Shown here piece after piece: positions 9,196 through 18,976 of a DNA stretch of 64,000 bases. The translations under genes and the position numbers were made by a program. Location: positions 33,888 through 97,887 of the forward strand of contig JAEWAQ010000010.1 in the NCBI GenBank assembly GCA_023391635.1, in the 5' to 3' direction. This DNA is from Bacillota bacterium. GTDB lineage: Bacteria > Bacillota > Bacilli > Paenibacillales > Paenibacillaceae. How positions within the stretch are numbered: the stretch's first letter is position 1; the number at the start of each line of letters is the position of its first letter. The notes beneath the pieces were generated by a model. The model had not been told where the DNA came from and did not search any database. It was given only the letters and a program-made list of their open reading frames with translations.

Positions 9196-10143
9196 CTACC
9201 CCTTCACGCCGCCGACCATCATCCCTTTGACGAAATACTTCTGCAGGAACGGGTACACGCAAATGATCGGCACGGAGGCGACGATCGTCATCGTCGCGCG
9301 GATCGAGAGCGGCGTAACGGTGTTCGCCGCGCTGTTGTTCGCATTCGCGAACACGTCGCCCAGCGATTTGGCCCCGCTCGAGGCGTTAGAGTTCTGCAAT
9401 ATTTTCTGCAACTCGTACTGCAGCGTGCTCAGATCGATGTTCGACGAGTTGTACAGGAACACATCGAACCAGGCGTTCCACTGGAAGACGGCGGTGAACA
9501 GCGCCACCGTCGCCAGCACGGGCGTGCACAGGGGCAGCACGATGTTGAAGAACGTGCGGTACTCGCCTGCGCCGTCGATACGAGCCGATTCGAGAATGCT
9601 GTCCGGCAAGCCGTAGATGAACGAGCGGATGATGATCAGGTTGAACACGCCGATGACGCCGGGGAAAATATACACCCAGAAATTATTGTACAGCCCCAGG
9701 TCGCGCATGAGCAGAAATTCCGGAATGAGCCCGCCGTGAAAATACATGGTCAGGATGAACGCGATCGTGATGAATTTGCGCAGCACATAGTCTTCCCGAC
9801 TGATCGTGTACGCGACCATGGCCGAGCTGAACACCGTCACGACGGTGCCGAGCACCGTGCGCAGCACCGAGATCATCGTCGCATGGAAGATGGTCGCTTC
9901 GTTGAACACGAACTCGTAGTTATCCCAGGACCATGCGCGAGGTAATAAATAGATGCCGCCCCGGATCGAATCCTGCGGGTCGTTGAACGATACCGCGAGC
10001 GTGTTCACAAAAGGATACAGCGTCACCACCATCAGCAAGACCATGAACAGGATATTCAAGTAATCGAATATCCGGTCGCCAAGCGACATGCGCATGCGCT
10101 GGAACTGCCTGGATTTGGCTCTAGCCGACATTTCCGCCGCCAC
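9196..10143 (-). CDS. Carbohydrate ABC transporter permease, LplC/YtcP type
   Basis: Membrane permease of about 315 residues with six helices. The EAA-like loop is SARIDGAGEYRTFFNIVLPL, and the C terminus ends FVKGMMVGGVKG, a hallmark of the LplC/YtcP branch. The start is placed at GTG 10143 (VAAEMSARAK...) because AGGAGGGG precedes it by six bases and it sits 16 bases after the preceding stop; an ATG at 10131 is the alternative. It pairs with the LplB-type permease upstream. Cargo is probably an oligosaccharide or glycoside, as usual for this subfamily, but no hydrolase gene in the operon points to a substrate. Confidence 0.9.
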   Translation of the reverse strand: MAAEMSARAKSRQFQRMRMSLGDRIFDYLNILFMVLLMVVTLYPFVNTLAVSFNDPQDSIRGGIYLLPRAWSWDNYEFVFNEATIFHATMISVLRTVLGTVVTVFSSAMVAYTISREDYVLRKFITIAFILTMYFHGGLIPEFLLMRDLGLYNNFWVYIFPGVIGVFNLIIIRSFIYGLPDSILESARIDGAGEYRTFFNIVLPLCTPVLATVALFTAVFQWNAWFDVFLYNSSNIDLSTLQYELQKILQNSNASSGAKSLGDVFANANNSAANTVTPLSIRATMTIVASVPIICVYPFLQKYFVKGMMVGGVKG

Positions 10144-10159
10144 GTAAAGCCCCTCCTCT

Positions 10160-11131
10160 CTAGAACAGTCTCGCTTCGCCCGCGCGCTTCGCAATCGCAT
10201 TCGCTCCGAAGATCAAGATGAAGCTGACGATCGTCTTGCACATTCCGGCCGCGATGCCCAGCGAGAAGTTCATCTGCCCAATCCCGTAGTTCAGGACGAA
10301 TATGTCAATGATTTCCGAATAGTCGACATTCATGCCGTTGCCCAGCAAATACTGCGGGTCGAATGTACCTTGCAGCAAATAGCCGATCTGCATGATCAAC
10401 AGGACGATCACGACCGGCTTGATCCCCGGCAGCGTGATCCGCAGCATCCGCTGGAACCGGCTAGCCCCGTCGATCTCAGCCGCTTCGTACTGCTGCGGAT
10501 CGATCATCGTCATCGCCGCGAGGTAGACGATCGTATTCCAGCCAATCTCCTTCCATACCATGGAAGCTCCGTAAATGCCCCAGAAATATTCCGGCACGCC
10601 CAGGAACAAGATCGCTTCCTTGATAAAGCCGGCCTTCAGCAGCAGTTCGTTGATAATGCCGTCCGGCGACAACACGTTCTGAATGATGCTGGCCGCGACG
10701 ACCCATGACAGAAAGAACGGCAAGTAGCTGACGGTCTGCACCACCCGCTTGAACACGATGCTGCGAAGCTCGTTCAATAGCAGCGCCAAGGCGATCGCCG
10801 TCGTGAATCCGAGCACCAGGTTGATCACATTCATCGCCAGCGTGTTGCGAAGCACACGCAGGAACCGCTCATCCTCGAACAAGAAGCGAAAATGTTTGAG
10901 CCCCGCCCATGACTGATCCATGAACCCCAAGGCAGGCTTATAATTCTGAAATGCGATCGTCCATCCCCATAGCGGCAAATACTTGAAAATGAACAGCCAC
11001 ACAAGGAACGGCAGCGACATGATGACGAGCGCGCGCTGTTGAATCAATTTCCTGAAAAACCGTCTGAGACCCGCAGGTTTAGCTTCCGGCAATGCCGCGA
11101 TCGCCCGTCCCGAGGTAGTTGCGCCCTCCAT
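10160..11131 (-). CDS. Carbohydrate ABC transporter permease, LplB/YteP type
   Basis: Permease of about 323 residues with six membrane helices (first near LVIMSLPFLVWLFIFKY) and the EAA loop YEAAEIDGASRFQRMLRITL. The N-terminal KLIQQRALVIMSLP and PLWGWTIAFQNYKP patterns are characteristic of the LplB group. Start 11131 is preferred because GGAGAG precedes it by about seven bases; the longer frame to 11212 would run through an intercistronic hairpin. It is the second gene of the binder-permease-permease set. Confidence 0.9.
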   Translation of the reverse strand: MEGATTSGRAIAALPEAKPAGLRRFFRKLIQQRALVIMSLPFLVWLFIFKYLPLWGWTIAFQNYKPALGFMDQSWAGLKHFRFLFEDERFLRVLRNTLAMNVINLVLGFTTAIALALLLNELRSIVFKRVVQTVSYLPFFLSWVVAASIIQNVLSPDGIINELLLKAGFIKEAILFLGVPEYFWGIYGASMVWKEIGWNTIVYLAAMTMIDPQQYEAAEIDGASRFQRMLRITLPGIKPVVIVLLIMQIGYLLQGTFDPQYLLGNGMNVDYSEIIDIFVLNYGIGQMNFSLGIAAGMCKTIVSFILIFGANAIAKRAGEARLF

Positions 11132-11170
11132 CTGATCTCTCCTTCCGCCCTCAATGCCAATGATGCACAA

Positions 11171-11204
11171 GACCGGCTTCGCTACGCGAACATAGAAGCC
11201 GGCC
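11171..11204 (-). other. Intercistronic stem-loop after the binding-protein gene
   Basis: GACCGGCTTC and GAAGCCGGCC form a ten-base-pair stem with a 14-base loop between the binder gene and the first permease. No T tract follows. Such hairpins commonly protect the upstream mRNA or partly terminate, which would give more binding protein than permease. Confidence 0.6.
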
Positions 11205-11233
11205 TTGCGCACATGCAGATAACTGCCAGCGGA

Positions 11234-12970
11234 TTATGGTTGCTTGGATGCTTCCACTAGAGCTTTCACGTGCTCGGTCACAAACTTCTCATAGCCCGCC
11301 GTATCCAGTTTGCCGAAGTCTTTCAAGTAGTCGTTCCAGATGCCGTCGAACTTATCGGGGCTCGCGAGCACCAGCTTCGGAATGTACTTCTTGACGAGCT
11401 CCGTCTTCTTCGTCTCGTAGATCTGCTCCGGCGAGCCTTGCTCCTTCGGAATGCCCCATGCCGGATACCATGGACGATCGTCCGGCGGCGCGAACAGCTC
11501 CGAGTATGTCTGCACGCCGTAGGCGTTAAGGATCGTCTTGTCTTCATCCGTCAAGCTCGTCTGGAACACTTCCGGCTGCAAGCCCGGGGCGAACGCATTG
11601 CCGTCGGCCAGCAAGGAGTTCGTGCCGTATTGCGGCCAATCCCAGTCGTAGTATTTAAACCCGAAATCTTCGCGGAACGCCTCGTCGATCTTTTTGACCT
11701 GCTCAGCAGTGCGGTAGAAGCGGCCCTTGTCGTCTACTTCGTATGTCTCGCCTTTGATGCCCCAGCTCTTCATGACCTGGTTCTCTTCCTTGAGCAAGTT
11801 ATCGAAATAGGCCATGATGCGGTCCGGATCCTTCGCGCTGACCGTGATGCCGGCGCCGCGGTTCGAGACGAATCCGGGCGGATCCAGCAGCTGGTCTTTC
11901 TGCCCGTCGAACGTGATCGGCATCGGGAAATAGACATAGTCGTCCTGCGCAGGGTCTTTCCTAGCGGCATCTTTCAAGTTCAACTGGGCATTGTTGATCT
12001 GCCAACCGTAATCGAAGAATCCGACGACCTTGTGCGAGGTCAACTTCGCGATATATTGGTCATAGTTGTCGACGAAGGAGGACTTGTCGAATAATCCCTT
12101 CGCATTGATCTCGTTGATCTTCTTGAGCCAGCGCTGATCATATTCGCTTGTCGTGTAGACATGGGCTTCATAATCGTCCATGTCGACGTAGACTTCGCCG
12201 TCGTTCGGATAACCGGCCAGATGGTTCGGCTGGTTGGAAGTCGCGAAAAACCGCCAGTCGTGCGTCAGCGTCAGGAAGCCGGTGAGTTTCTCGTCTTTAT
12301 GCTTGTTTACGAAATCCTCGATCACCTGGAAGTATTCGTCCAGCGTCTTGATCTTCGGATAGCCCGCTTCCTTCAAGACGCGGCGCTGCAGCCACCAGGC
12401 GCCCTGGTTGATGTTCGGGTCCGGCTGGTAGCCGTTCACGACCGTCGAGAAGGGCAGGAACCAGATCTTGCCGTCCTTGTCCTTCATCTTGTTCAGATAG
12501 GGGCCATATACGCGCTGAAGGTTCGGATACTTGTCGTCGTTAAAATACTTGGACAGATCGATGAAGGCGCCGGCGCCGAGCACTTCGTCGATCGCCGCGT
12601 CCGGAATCAGCACGTCCGGAAACTCCTGCGCCGCGATCATCGTCCCGATTTTCGTATTCAAGTCGCCGACGAGAAACTCCATTTTGAAATTGACGCCGGT
12701 CTGGTCTTCCAGCAATTTGCCGATTGTCGTCTCGTTCGAATTTTTGTCTTTCTTGCCGGCCACGCCGTTGTAGGAGGTAAACGTCACTTTTTCCAGCGGC
12801 TTTTCGGTATTCGCGCTGCTGCTGCTGGACGCGGAAGGACTTTGGGAGCTCGCAGCGCTGCTCGTGCCCTGCGACGCGCTGCTGTTGTCCTTGTTGCTGC
12901 TGCACGCGGCGAGCAGCGACACGGTCATGATGATTGCCAATAAGAGCGTGAATAAGCTTCTCTTCTTCAC
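11234..12970 (-). CDS. Extracellular solute-binding lipoprotein, LplA/YtcQ type
   Basis: Large sugar-binding lipoprotein of 578 residues. The signal is MKKRSLFTLLLAIIMTVSLLAACSS, here recognised by the lipobox LLAAC, followed by a Ser-rich linker (about 25-55). The mature part has the features of this long-chain binder class, including FLVGDLNTKIGTMIAAQEFPD and a DWDWPQYGTN stretch. It is the first gene of the importer operon and is read from a promoter at 13012-13040, just downstream of the YesM/YesN pair, which probably activates it. Substrate unknown. Confidence 0.92.
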   Translation of the reverse strand: MKKRSLFTLLLAIIMTVSLLAACSSNKDNSSASQGTSSAASSQSPSASSSSSANTEKPLEKVTFTSYNGVAGKKDKNSNETTIGKLLEDQTGVNFKMEFLVGDLNTKIGTMIAAQEFPDVLIPDAAIDEVLGAGAFIDLSKYFNDDKYPNLQRVYGPYLNKMKDKDGKIWFLPFSTVVNGYQPDPNINQGAWWLQRRVLKEAGYPKIKTLDEYFQVIEDFVNKHKDEKLTGFLTLTHDWRFFATSNQPNHLAGYPNDGEVYVDMDDYEAHVYTTSEYDQRWLKKINEINAKGLFDKSSFVDNYDQYIAKLTSHKVVGFFDYGWQINNAQLNLKDAARKDPAQDDYVYFPMPITFDGQKDQLLDPPGFVSNRGAGITVSAKDPDRIMAYFDNLLKEENQVMKSWGIKGETYEVDDKGRFYRTAEQVKKIDEAFREDFGFKYYDWDWPQYGTNSLLADGNAFAPGLQPEVFQTSLTDEDKTILNAYGVQTYSELFAPPDDRPWYPAWGIPKEQGSPEQIYETKKTELVKKYIPKLVLASPDKFDGIWNDYLKDFGKLDTAGYEKFVTEHVKALVEASKQP

Positions 12971-13011
12971 GATGGTTGTCTGCCCCTTTCGATATTGGTG
13001 TAAGCATTCTC

Positions 13012-13040
13012 AGTATAAGGTGATGCGCGATCTTTGTTTA
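13012..13040 (-). promoter_or_regulatory. Promoter candidate for the importer operon
   Basis: On the minus strand TAAACA and TATACT are separated by exactly 17 bases, 42 bases upstream of the binder start. The -35 element is weak, as expected if the AraC-type response regulator encoded next door activates it. Confidence 0.4.
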
Positions 13041-13069
13041 CCCAATAAACTAAAGAACGTACTTAGAAA

Positions 13070-13097
13070 ATTAAAGAGGGTGCCTCCCGGGCACCCT
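13070..13097 (-). terminator. Terminator after the YesM-type kinase
   Basis: AGGGTGCC and GGCACCCT form an eight-bp stem (loop TCCCG) that overlaps the stop codon of the kinase gene; the minus-strand continuation is TTTAATTTTC. It uncouples the regulator pair from the importer operon. Confidence 0.7.
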
Positions 13098-14862
13098 AAT
13101 CTGTTGGCAGAACGATGCGAACGAGCGTCCCTTGGCTTGGCGCGCTCTCGATGAAGAAGCCGAATTGGATGCCATAGATCATCTTCAATCGATAGATGAC
13201 GTTCTGCATCCCGACGCGATCGCCGATCTCTTCGTCGCGCCTTAGATAGCCATATATATGGTCGACCTGCTCCGGGGACATACCCTTGCCGTTATCCCGA
13301 ATGGTGAAGATCAAGTTGCCCTCGGTCTTATGAATGGCAAGCGCGATCAGTCCCCCGTTCTTGAGCGGCTCGATTCCATGGATGCTCGCATTCTCGACAA
13401 AAGGTAGAAACACCATTTTCGGTACCAGACAAACATTCGCTTCGGGATCCACGTCTAGACGATATGTCAGGCGATCGCCGAACCGGTATTGCTGAATGTC
13501 TAGGAAGCACGTGATGAACGCCATTTCCTCCGCGACCGTAATCTTGTCCTTGCTCCACGTCAACGACGAGCGGAGAATCTTAGCCATGCCGTGGATGATC
13601 TTTGCCGTCTCCGTCTCCTGCTTGATCAGGCTGCGCATCCGGATCGTCTCTAGCGCATTGAACAAGAAGTGCGGGTTGATCTGGCTCTGCAAAGCATTGA
13701 GCTGGGCTTGGCGGCGATCGAGCTCAAGCGATTTCTTCTGAATGTCCGCCACATACACGTCATTAATCAAGCGGCGGATCTGCATCGTCATGCGGTTGAA
13801 TTCCCCGGTCAGCTGACCGATCTCGTCTTGCGCCTCCGGTTGGTCGATCGTGTCGAATTGCTGGTTCTTGACCTTCTTCATATGCCGGACGACGTGCACG
13901 AGCCGCCTGTTCATTGACCGACTGATCCAGACGATGATGAGTGTGGCGAGCAGCAGGTTGCCGAGCGCCAGCCAGATGACGAAGGCTCTGGATTTGCGGA
14001 CAACGCTGAACACTTCGTCGTTGGATATCGTGCCGATAAGGGTCCAGCCCTTCAAGTATCCGCTGCGGAACGCCGTATTGAACGTCATCGTGTCAGATGG
14101 GAGCTGGACCGATGCGAAAGGTACGTCCGTCGCGGTCCAATTGATGGCCGGATCAGTCGTATATTCGATATTGCCATCGGGATTCGTAACATACACGCAG
14201 CCGCCCAAGTTGAGATTGTCGAAGATCTTGTCCATCGTCGCAATCCGGAGTTCGATCTTCAGAATCTTCTCCCAAACCTGTGGCGACTCGAAGAAGTTCA
14301 GTCGGCGCACGATGCTGAAGGCATCGCGAATGCCCGCATCTCTGCCGATCTGGATCATGTCCTCGCGGGATGTCCGGATGAAGATCGTCGTGGTATCCGC
14401 CTGCTGCAGCGCTTGATACCAGTTGGACTGCTTCACTTCATCCGATAAGTAGCCGATGCCGCCGGAGTGCAGCAAGGTGGGATTGTCCAGATAGATCTTC
14501 ATGTTCTGAATGGATGCATAGACCGGCGTGTAGCTGTTCAGAATTCTTCGATAATACGTATCGTAAGCCTCGACGTAAGCCGCCGGCTGCTCGTACTCGG
14601 CTTCCAGAATGACATTCAGATTGTAATCGTTGTTGATGACCGAGGAGATGCTGACTGTCTCGTCGATCTCGGCCTCGAACGCATTGCGCGTCTGCTCAAG
14701 CGCACGGGATATGTCCTTGATTCTCTGGTTTTGCACGTTGCCGGTCGTTACCGAGTAGAACACCACGTTCGTAAGCACGATTGGAATAAATACGCATAGC
14801 GCGTAGATGATCAACATCTTGTTCCGCAGCCGGACGTTATTCAGATTCAGCGGCCATTTCAA
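13096..14862 (-). CDS. Sensor histidine kinase, YesM family
   Basis: Membrane sensor kinase of 588 residues. Order: first membrane helix (about 14-33), an extracytoplasmic sensor domain (about 34-285), second helix (AFVIWLALGNLLLATLIIVW), HAMP, His-kinase domain with phosphorylated H398 in QINPHFLFNALE, and an HATPase domain with the N box PFVENASIHGI and G box IRDNGKGM. This architecture is the YesM/LytS-like group that controls sugar importers in Paenibacillus and Bacillus. It overlaps its response regulator by 26 bases. The ligand is probably the sugar moved by the importer downstream. Confidence 0.93.
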   Translation of the reverse strand: MKWPLNLNNVRLRNKMLIIYALCVFIPIVLTNVVFYSVTTGNVQNQRIKDISRALEQTRNAFEAEIDETVSISSVINNDYNLNVILEAEYEQPAAYVEAYDTYYRRILNSYTPVYASIQNMKIYLDNPTLLHSGGIGYLSDEVKQSNWYQALQQADTTTIFIRTSREDMIQIGRDAGIRDAFSIVRRLNFFESPQVWEKILKIELRIATMDKIFDNLNLGGCVYVTNPDGNIEYTTDPAINWTATDVPFASVQLPSDTMTFNTAFRSGYLKGWTLIGTISNDEVFSVVRKSRAFVIWLALGNLLLATLIIVWISRSMNRRLVHVVRHMKKVKNQQFDTIDQPEAQDEIGQLTGEFNRMTMQIRRLINDVYVADIQKKSLELDRRQAQLNALQSQINPHFLFNALETIRMRSLIKQETETAKIIHGMAKILRSSLTWSKDKITVAEEMAFITCFLDIQQYRFGDRLTYRLDVDPEANVCLVPKMVFLPFVENASIHGIEPLKNGGLIALAIHKTEGNLIFTIRDNGKGMSPEQVDHIYGYLRRDEEIGDRVGMQNVIYRLKMIYGIQFGFFIESAPSQGTLVRIVLPTD

Positions 14863-16462
14863 CCCGATCTCCCCTGACGTCGTTCGATCCTATTAGCTTG
14901 TTGCGGTATTCGGTCGGCGTCATGCCCACGTTCTTCTCGAATTTCGTCACGAAATAATCCGCATTGTTGAACCCTACCCGTTCCGCGATTTCGTAAATGC
15001 GCATGTCTGTTTGGCGCAGCAGCTTCCTGGATTGCTCCAGGCGGATCTGGCACAAATAATCGTTGAAGTAGGTGTCGTACGCCTTCCTGAACAGCTGTCC
15101 CAGATACACCGGATTCATGTAAAATTGGACCGCGAGCTGCTTGAGGCTGATGTTCTCCTGATAGTGGCGCTCGATATAATCTTTGACTTTGGCTATGGAA
15201 CCTTTCATGCCGTCCTTGCGATGTTCCGCGATCCGCCCGGCACATTCGATGATGAACTCCGTGAAGAGGCGCTTCAATTCGCCGGGCGTGATGCACAGAT
15301 CCTGCCAGCTCAGGATCGGCTCGATGCTGCGGACATCCGACTCCTCCGCGCCCATCTGCCTCATGATCCGAACGAGCGCCGACACGCAATGGTGGATCGC
15401 CAGCTTCACGGCTTCCGGGGTGTAGTGCTCGTCGCGAAATTGCGTGAAAATGGCGTCGATCGATGACATCATGCCGGGAATGTCGTTCTCTTCAACGCGA
15501 TCCGTCAGCTGCTTCGTGATCGCATCCTCCAGGTTCGCGTAATTGAGCGGACGACCGGTCCATTCGTCGTGAAGGAACACGCCGCTTGGCGAGATGAATT
15601 TGTACTGCAATACGAATGAGGCCGAGCGGTAGGAATCGCCAATACGGTTCAGGGATGCGACGGATTCGCCAATGTATACGTAGACAGGTGTGCGCAATTG
15701 TGAGGACAGGTCGCGATGAAGTACGGCAGCGAATGCTGCCAATGCCATGCCGTCGTTGATCTCGGAAAGTCGGCGCTCGGGTAGGATGAAGCCGAACCGC
15801 TTGTAATGTTCGTGCACATAATAGTGGGCGCTCGTCTGAAGTCCTAAGGAGAGTTCGTGTTGGATCGTGCGGAGAGTCTGGTCTTGGTCGCGTGCTTCGG
15901 ATTCTTCGCGCCAGGGGTGAGTGTCGTTCACTTCCACGAGGACATAGCGGAACCGGTCGGGCAGCATGATGCCCTGCTGCTCACACCATTTGTGAATCGA
16001 CGCCTCGTTGGCAGCCCCCGTCATCAATTGGGGGATCATCTGCCTGCTGAAGTTCAGCTCTTGCTGAGCCTGATCGGTCTTGCTCCGTGTCAGCACCTGG
16101 TCCAGCTTCTGCAGCGCCGACACGAGGATATCCTCGTCAATCGGCTTCAGGACGAAGTCGAACACGCCGTATCGCACGGCCTGCTGTGCATAGCTGAAGT
16201 CATCGTACCCGCTGATGATGATGAAGCTCGGGCTGGCAGGCAGCTCTTCGCGCGAGCGGCGGATCAGCTCCAGGCCGTCCATCTCGGGCATTCGGATGTC
16301 GGTAATGACCAGATCGGGTTGCCGCGAGCGAATGATCGCAAACGCGTCTTCGCCGTTATCGGCTTCGTCCGTGACCCGGTATCCGCACGCCTCCCAATCA
16401 ATCAAGTTCCGGAGCCCCTGACGTGTATAGCTCTCGTCGTCAACTAACATCACCGTGTGCAA
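14837..16462 (-). CDS. Response regulator, YesN type (receiver plus AraC HTH)
   Basis: Transcription factor of about 541 residues. The N-terminal receiver has the acidic pair VDDE and the phosphoacceptor Asp in LVITDIRMPEMDG (D55 with this start); the C-terminal AraC domain has two HTHs (ISLKQLAVQFYMNPVYLGQLF and IYEIAERVGFNNADYFVTKF). The middle region is long and unassigned. The start is chosen as TTG at 16462 because an almost perfect anti-SD match (GGGGGTGATCC) lies eight bases before it; GTG at 16471 lies inside that stretch and is the alternative. It is expected to activate the importer operon downstream. Confidence 0.92.
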   Translation of the reverse strand: MHTVMLVDDESYTRQGLRNLIDWEACGYRVTDEADNGEDAFAIIRSRQPDLVITDIRMPEMDGLELIRRSREELPASPSFIIISGYDDFSYAQQAVRYGVFDFVLKPIDEDILVSALQKLDQVLTRSKTDQAQQELNFSRQMIPQLMTGAANEASIHKWCEQQGIMLPDRFRYVLVEVNDTHPWREESEARDQDQTLRTIQHELSLGLQTSAHYYVHEHYKRFGFILPERRLSEINDGMALAAFAAVLHRDLSSQLRTPVYVYIGESVASLNRIGDSYRSASFVLQYKFISPSGVFLHDEWTGRPLNYANLEDAITKQLTDRVEENDIPGMMSSIDAIFTQFRDEHYTPEAVKLAIHHCVSALVRIMRQMGAEESDVRSIEPILSWQDLCITPGELKRLFTEFIIECAGRIAEHRKDGMKGSIAKVKDYIERHYQENISLKQLAVQFYMNPVYLGQLFRKAYDTYFNDYLCQIRLEQSRKLLRQTDMRIYEIAERVGFNNADYFVTKFEKNVGMTPTEYRNKLIGSNDVRGDRVEMAAESE

Positions 16463-16705
16463 GAGGATCACCCCCTCCGTTAGGTGGATCGACTATTCGA
16501 ATAATCTGCCCCTTCTATTGTACCAGAAACTGGAATGGAACGACTATGCGTTTCCAACTCCTCTCTCCAGCCTTGTTTTCTGGGTCCTTGATAATAGGTA
16601 TACGGGAAAGATCTACCATACCGAAGGCCCATAGGCGCTTAATTCTTTTCCATATATGATGTGAGTAAGTATGTAATGCGATGTAAAATTTGGGAGGGCT
16701 CTTGG

Positions 16706-18928
16706 ATGAAGGTTTCAGCATTCAGAAAAGCCTTTGCGTTGGCGTTCTCGGTGCTTCTATTGCTCTCAGCGTCCCATGCGGCGCTTGCGGAAGTCAAAGA
16801 AGGAGTTCCCGGCGATCTGAAAAAATCGTGGGCTTCCGACACGCTGCAGGAATGGTGGACAAAGGGATGGATTCATGGATATCCGGATGGGACGTTCAGA
16901 CCGAATTCGAACATTTCGAGGGCGGAGTTTATTTCGCTTGTGAATCAGGCACTCAGCCTTTCGATTCCAGGCGATATTTCATTCCGCGACATCAGGCAAA
17001 AAGATTGGGCCTATGAAGCCATTGCCATCGCCTATCGCGCCGGATATGTGAAGGGCTATGAAGACGGCACGATTCGGCCTAATCAAGCCGTAAGCCGGGA
17101 AGAAGCGGCCTTCATGGTCCATACGCTGCTGCAGCTGGAGGGTAGCAACAGCGGAGTGTCGCGGTTTCGGGATGCGGCGGGCTTCGCCGACTGGAGCCAA
17201 GCTGCGATCGGCGCGCTCACGGCCGAAGGCATCATGTCGGGATACCCGGACGGGATGTTCCGCCCCCGAAATAAGATCACGCGGGTGGAAGCGATCGTCA
17301 CATTGAACAATGCCATGCGCAACGCTGCGACCAAACGAGCGAAGACCTATACGCAACCTGGAGAGTTCGGCTCCACTTCCGGCATCCCTTCGATCGTAGG
17401 GGACGTTATGGTCCAGTCATCTGACGTTACGCTTCAGAATATGTTGATCCTGGGTGACCTGAGCATACAAGGGATGGGCACGAGCAAAGAGGTCACCCTC
17501 AAAAACGTGATTGTGCGCGGGAAGACTTTGATCAGCGGCGGAGCGAGTCAGGTGGGAATCGTTGATTCCACGTTAGGATACATGAATGTGTGTGCGACGA
17601 GCGGTTCCGTTCGGATCGTAGCAGCGGGCCGTACGCAGGTGGGACAGACCTCCCTTTGTTCCAGCGTCGCATTGGAAGAGAAGCAGCTGACGGGGGACGG
17701 GTTTCGCGAGGTGATCTTGTCGGCCGACATGGCAAAAGGCGCCACAGCCGAGCTCCGAGGAGACTTCGACACCGTTGCCGTAAATGCTTCGGGAGTAAAG
17801 CTACAACTGGAACAAGGCTCGATTCAGAAAGCTGCGTTCAGCCCGGGTTCAGTCGGCTCCAGCGGCCGAGTCGCCCCGGGAACGTCGGTCGATCGGCTTG
17901 TGTTGGACGCGGTTGTCTCGATATCGGGACAAGGTTCGATTGAAACGGCCACACTCAATACCGGCGCAGGGGGATCTACTTTCGAGAAGAAGCCGGACCG
18001 AATCGATGGCGCGGAAAGCAGCGGCGGAATTGTGGGGCAGCCCGATATCTCCCCTCCTCTCTTTGAGGCGGGATACCCGCAATGGCTGGCAGCCTGGGAG
18101 ACGAATGCGCTGGTCGTGGTCAAAGCGAACGAACACGGGAAGGTCTATGTCATTGCGGCTCTCCCGAGCGATCCTCCGCCGAACTCGTTCCAAGTAAAAA
18201 TAGGTCAGATCGGAAACGGAAGCCCAGCGATCTCGACCGCACTAGGTTTGCTCACCGCAAATACGGAGATTGCGATTCCGGTGAACGGCCTGACGGCCGG
18301 AACAGATTATGTATTCTATGTCGTGGCTGAGGACATCGCAGGCAATTTACAAACGATTCCCACAGCAGGAATAGCGAAGACAAGCGGCTTGGCGCCGCTG
18401 AAGTTCGATACGACAAGCTTGCCTTACGGCAAGGTCGGCGATGCCTATGCGGCGGTGACGATCGAAACCTCAGGCGGGGTCGGCAGCCGAACTTATTCGT
18501 TGATTAGCGGCGCCTTGCCTGTCGGGATGGCATTTACCTCCAAGGGCGTGTTCTCGGGAACGCCGACGATGGCAGGCTCGTATACGTTCACATTGCGCGT
18601 GACGGATGGTCAGCCGGTAAACGCAAATCAGACGTTCACCGTCGTGATCGAGCCGCCGGCGCCGCTGAAGTTCGACACGACGAGCTTGCCCAACGGCAAG
18701 GTCGGCGCCGCCTATGCGCCGGTGACGATCGAAACCTCAGGCGGGGTCGGCACCCGAACTTATTCGTTGGCCAGCGGCGCCTTGCCTGTCGGGATGGCAT
18801 TTACCTCCAAGGGCGTGTTCTCGGGAACGCCGACGGTGGCAGGCTCGTATACGTTCACCTTGCGCGTGGCGGATGGTCAGCCTGTAAGCGCAGATCAGAC
18901 ATTCACCGTCGTAGTGACCCCATCCTAA
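16706..18928 (+). CDS. SLH-domain cell-surface protein with duplicated Ig-like repeats
   Basis: Secreted wall-anchored protein of 740 residues. A signal peptide ends near SHAALA-E. Three SLH modules follow (WIHGYPDGTFRPNSNISRAE, YVKGYEDGTIRPNQAVSREE, IMSGYPDGMFRPRNKITRVE), which bind pyruvylated wall polymer. Residues of about 215-420 are rich in short beta-strand repeats such as DVTLQNMLILGDLSIQG, suggesting a right-handed beta-helix. The C terminus is two near-identical 89-residue Ig-like (He_PIG type) repeats. GGGAGGG eight bases before ATG 16706 decides the start over an ATG 45 bases upstream. Function is unknown; a surface adhesin or polysaccharide-binding role is inferred. Confidence 0.88.
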   Translation: MKVSAFRKAFALAFSVLLLLSASHAALAEVKEGVPGDLKKSWASDTLQEWWTKGWIHGYPDGTFRPNSNISRAEFISLVNQALSLSIPGDISFRDIRQKDWAYEAIAIAYRAGYVKGYEDGTIRPNQAVSREEAAFMVHTLLQLEGSNSGVSRFRDAAGFADWSQAAIGALTAEGIMSGYPDGMFRPRNKITRVEAIVTLNNAMRNAATKRAKTYTQPGEFGSTSGIPSIVGDVMVQSSDVTLQNMLILGDLSIQGMGTSKEVTLKNVIVRGKTLISGGASQVGIVDSTLGYMNVCATSGSVRIVAAGRTQVGQTSLCSSVALEEKQLTGDGFREVILSADMAKGATAELRGDFDTVAVNASGVKLQLEQGSIQKAAFSPGSVGSSGRVAPGTSVDRLVLDAVVSISGQGSIETATLNTGAGGSTFEKKPDRIDGAESSGGIVGQPDISPPLFEAGYPQWLAAWETNALVVVKANEHGKVYVIAALPSDPPPNSFQVKIGQIGNGSPAISTALGLLTANTEIAIPVNGLTAGTDYVFYVVAEDIAGNLQTIPTAGIAKTSGLAPLKFDTTSLPYGKVGDAYAAVTIETSGGVGSRTYSLISGALPVGMAFTSKGVFSGTPTMAGSYTFTLRVTDGQPVNANQTFTVVIEPPAPLKFDTTSLPNGKVGAAYAPVTIETSGGVGTRTYSLASGALPVGMAFTSKGVFSGTPTVAGSYTFTLRVADGQPVSADQTFTVVVTPS
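18394..18925 (+). repeat. Two tandem 267-bp coding repeats (Ig-like domains)
   Basis: Two copies of a 267-bp unit lie end to end and are almost identical at the DNA level, both starting with GCCGCTGAAGTTCGA. They encode the C-terminal Ig-like domains of the SLH protein. The low divergence shows recent duplication or ongoing gene conversion, and copy number may vary between strains. Confidence 0.9.
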
Positions 18929-18976
18929 CGATACGTCAAGCTATATGGGCTAAGGCACGCTTCTGATTGATATGAT

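Noticed and set aside
18394..18925. CRISPR-like direct repeats
   Set aside because: The repeat is 267 bp, in frame and protein-coding; no short repeats with unique spacers occur anywhere in the window.
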